This document shows, one piece after another, positions 62,581 to 64,000 of a DNA stretch of 64,000 nucleotides (position 1 is its first letter; the number at the start of each line of letters is the position of its first letter). The notes beneath the pieces are model-generated. The model made no database searches. It was not told where the DNA came from and worked only from the letters and a program-made list of their open reading frames with translations. The DNA is from Oscillibacter sp. 1-3 (GTDB taxonomy: Bacteria > Bacillota > Clostridia > Oscillospirales > Oscillospiraceae): positions 545,607 through 609,606 of the forward strand of contig NZ_KE159707.1 of assembly GCF_000403435.2 (NCBI RefSeq), given 5' to 3'. The position numbers were made by a program, and so were the translations under genes.

Positions 62581-63228
62581 TCAGTCCTCCTCCGCAATTT
62601 TGTCACAAAGCTGCCGCAGCTCCGCCGCGGCGGTCCGTACATCCGGCTGGGCGAACAGGGCGGACACCACCGCCGCGCCGTCCAGGCCGCAGTTTTTCAG
62701 CTCTAAAATATTGTCCCGGGAAATGCCGCCGATGGCTACCACCGGGATGTCCACCGCCGCCGCGACGGCTCGGATGGTCTCCCGGGAGATGGGCCGGGCG
62801 TCGGCCTTGGTGCCGGTGACGAAGGCCGCCCCCACGCCCAGGTAGTCGGCGCCCACCGCCTGGGCCCGCAGGGCCTCCTCCACGCTGTGGGCGGAGACGC
62901 CCAGAATCCTGTCCGGCCCCAGCGCCCGGCGGGCGGAGCCCGCCTCCAGGTCCTCCTGGCCCAGGTGGACCCCGTCCGCCCCGGATCTCAGGGCGATCTC
63001 CACGCTGTCGTTGATGATGCTGACGGCCCCCTTCCGGCGGCACAGGGCCGTAAACCGCTCCGCCTCCGCCAAAAAGGCGGCCTCGTCCAAATCCTTTTCC
63101 CTCAGCTGGACGACGGACGCGCCGCCGTCAATGGCGGCCTCGATCTGGCGAAAGAGGGCGTCTTCGTCCGCCGCCCAGGTCCGGTCGGTGACGGCGTAGA
63201 GCCGCAGCTGCTCTCCGGTGATATTCAT
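62581..63228 (-). CDS. thiE: Thiamine-phosphate synthase
   Basis: 215 aa. L-Y-A-V-T-D-R, V-V-Q-L-R-E-K-D, I-I-N-D-S-V, G-V-H-L-G-Q-E-D, and A-I-G-G-I are the ThiE barrel motifs in order. It joins HMP-PP and thiazole phosphate to thiamine phosphate. Start ATG 63228 follows GGGAGGATGCCAGC. Controlled by the TPP riboswitch immediately upstream. Confidence 0.96.
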   Translation of the reverse strand: MNITGEQLRLYAVTDRTWAADEDALFRQIEAAIDGGASVVQLREKDLDEAAFLAEAERFTALCRRKGAVSIINDSVEIALRSGADGVHLGQEDLEAGSARRALGPDRILGVSAHSVEEALRAQAVGADYLGVGAAFVTGTKADARPISRETIRAVAAAVDIPVVAIGGISRDNILELKNCGLDGAAVVSALFAQPDVRTAAAELRQLCDKIAEED

Positions 63229-63244
63229 GCTGGCATCCTCCCAT

Positions 63245-63281
63245 AAAAATACGCGGATATGCAGCGTACGGCATATCCGCG
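63245..63281 (-). terminator. TPP riboswitch expression-platform terminator
   Basis: CGCGGATATGC / GCATATCCGCG with an 8-base loop, followed on the minus strand by TATTTTTATG; it lies between the aptamer and the thiE ribosome binding site. Confidence 0.9.
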
Positions 63282-63292
63282 GTTTTCCGCGC

Positions 63293-63371
63293 CTATTTCC
63301 CTACGTTGGCATGATCCAAATCAGGTCCCGGGTCGAAGCGATGCTTCCTCTCAGCCCACGGCGGGCTCCCC
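63293..63371 (-). ncRNA. TPP (THI element) riboswitch
   Basis: On the minus strand GGGGAGCCC, GGGCTGAGAGGAAGC, CGACCCGGGACCTGATTTGGATCATGCCAACGTAGGGAA by pieces: the CTGAGA box and ACCTGAT-T-GGATCATGCCA box of the thi-box are both exact. Binding TPP should favour the terminator at 63245-63281 and shut off thiE-thiD. Confidence 0.96.
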
Positions 63372-63386
63372 TTTTTTACGGTGTCT

Positions 63387-63415
63387 ATCATACGCCGTTT
63401 TCCTGGATTTTGCAA
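63387..63415 (-). promoter_or_regulatory. thiE-thiD promoter
   Basis: On the minus strand TTGCAA (63410-63415), a 17-bp spacer and TATGAT (63387-63392). Confidence 0.75.
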
Positions 63416-63513
63416 GTGTTCCTTTCCCACGGCGGCCCGCCGGAACGCTTTGCCGCCTTGCGCGAGAGGACCGGGCGGCTCCCTATGACCTGCTCTGCCG
63501 ATTTTCTGCGGCT

Positions 63514-63600
63514 GGGCCTTGTTTGATAAATGGCAAAATGCCCAGCGGCGAGAGATTTTTTTGCCGGTCAAAGCGATTTGACATTTATCAAACAGGGCCT
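63514..63600 (+). repeat. Dispersed repeat family A, compact copy with perfect-type ends
   Basis: 63514-63532 (GGGCCTTGTTTGATAAATG) and 63582-63600 (CATTTATCAAACAGGGCCT) are complements with two differences. The core carries GCCCAGCGGCGAGAGATTTT. The gap 63416-63621 has no gene. Confidence 0.7.
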
Positions 63601-63621
63601 GAAGCAGACCCGCGCTTTCTC

Positions 63622-63999
63622 TTACGGTGCGCTGTCGTCGGTCATGACGCAGGGGATGCCCCGCTCCCGCAGGGCCGCCTCCATGTCGGAGGGCAGAGCC
63701 AGCTTGGCCGTCTTATAGCCCTTGTAAAAGACGCGCTTTTTGCCCCCGTCCTTCCTGACGACCCTGACCGAGAGGTTGTAGGACATCCGGTGCTCCAGCT
63801 CCCAGGAGCTGTAGTTCAGCTCCACGCGCTCAATCTGGTCAAAGGGAATGGGATAGGGAAGGCCGGTGTTGAGCACCAGGCAGTCATTCTCAAAGAAAAA
63901 CGCCCCGGCGCCAGACCTGTTCTTATACCGGCCCCGGATGACAAAGACCGCTATGACAAACCCGATCAGCACAAATAGTTTGATATAGCTGACGATCAT
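63622..63999 (-). CDS. Small membrane-anchored PH-like protein (may continue past the window)
   Basis: 125 aa, ending at 63622; M at 63999 is one base from the window edge, so the true start may lie outside. One membrane segment at residues 6-22 (L-F-V-L-I-G-F-V-I-A-V-F-V-I) is followed by a bPH-like beta domain: F-F-F-E-N-D-C-L-V-L-N-T-G-L, I-P-F-D-Q-I-E-R-V-E-L, and K-R-V-F-Y-K-G-Y. Function unknown. Confidence 0.65.
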   Translation of the reverse strand: MIVSYIKLFVLIGFVIAVFVIRGRYKNRSGAGAFFFENDCLVLNTGLPYPIPFDQIERVELNYSSWELEHRMSYNLSVRVVRKDGGKKRVFYKGYKTAKLALPSDMEAALRERGIPCVMTDDSAP

Positions 64000-64000
64000 T

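Overview
The window is chromosomal DNA from a GC-rich, low-redundancy Firmicute, most likely an Oscillospiraceae-type gut Clostridium (inference). The supporting signs are the ylxM-ffh-rpsP-khpA order, paired M16 peptidases of the YfmF/YfmH type, a MurT/GatD pair, a TPP riboswitch and an M-box in Firmicute form, a LexA (DinR-type) box, strong AGGAGG ribosome binding sites, and frequent TTG and GTG starts. No rRNA, tRNA, CRISPR array or prophage was found.

Layout. 1-3.7 kb: two CobW-type GTPase genes and an LTA-synthase-like gene. 3,887-8,411: a mobile element with 18-bp terminal inverted repeats and a 10-bp target duplication. It holds an IS4-type transposase, a candidate small RNA and a passenger gene for a secreted WG-repeat/SLH-domain protein; its base composition is lower in GC than the flanks. 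8.7-16 kb: pseudouridine synthase, monooxygenase-like and cupin proteins, gatD-murT, a cyclase-family hydrolase, uvrA. 16.1-17.1 kb: a gene-free stretch made of a hairpin ladder and an ~850-bp foldback repeat, followed by an AT-rich regulator/small-protein pair. 17.6-25.6 kb: ybaK, a drug/metabolite-type transporter with DHHW and MBOAT acylation genes, uvrB with a LexA box, radC. 25.7-32.6 kb: M-box riboswitch and mgtE, then the fructose regulon (fruK, fruR, fruA) with an oxidoreductase gene between its parts. 32.8-41.1 kb: antiporter, trmO, HPr, small membrane proteins, uvrC, an AT-rich orphan, a DHFR-like reductase. 41.4-50.9 kb: a three-gene two-component system, an NSS transporter, a secreted beta-lactamase-fold protein, a MATE exporter. 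51.2-64 kb: khpA-rpsP-ffh-ylxM, tag, a dipeptidase, YfmF/YfmH peptidases, lgt-folD-nfo, and thiE-thiD behind a TPP riboswitch.

Themes. All three uvr genes plus radC, nfo and tag lie here, but only uvrB shows a visible SOS box. Fructose uptake is complete in parts: FruA phosphorylates sugar with phosphate from HPr, FruK makes the bisphosphate, and FruR probably acts at repeats around the fruA promoter. Many intergenic gaps carry small dispersed palindromic repeats of at least three families.

The most interesting items are the transposon with its SLH cargo and small RNA, the GatD homologue without its catalytic Cys and His, and the large foldback with its hairpin ladder. All functional statements rest on reading motifs by eye; no database search was run.
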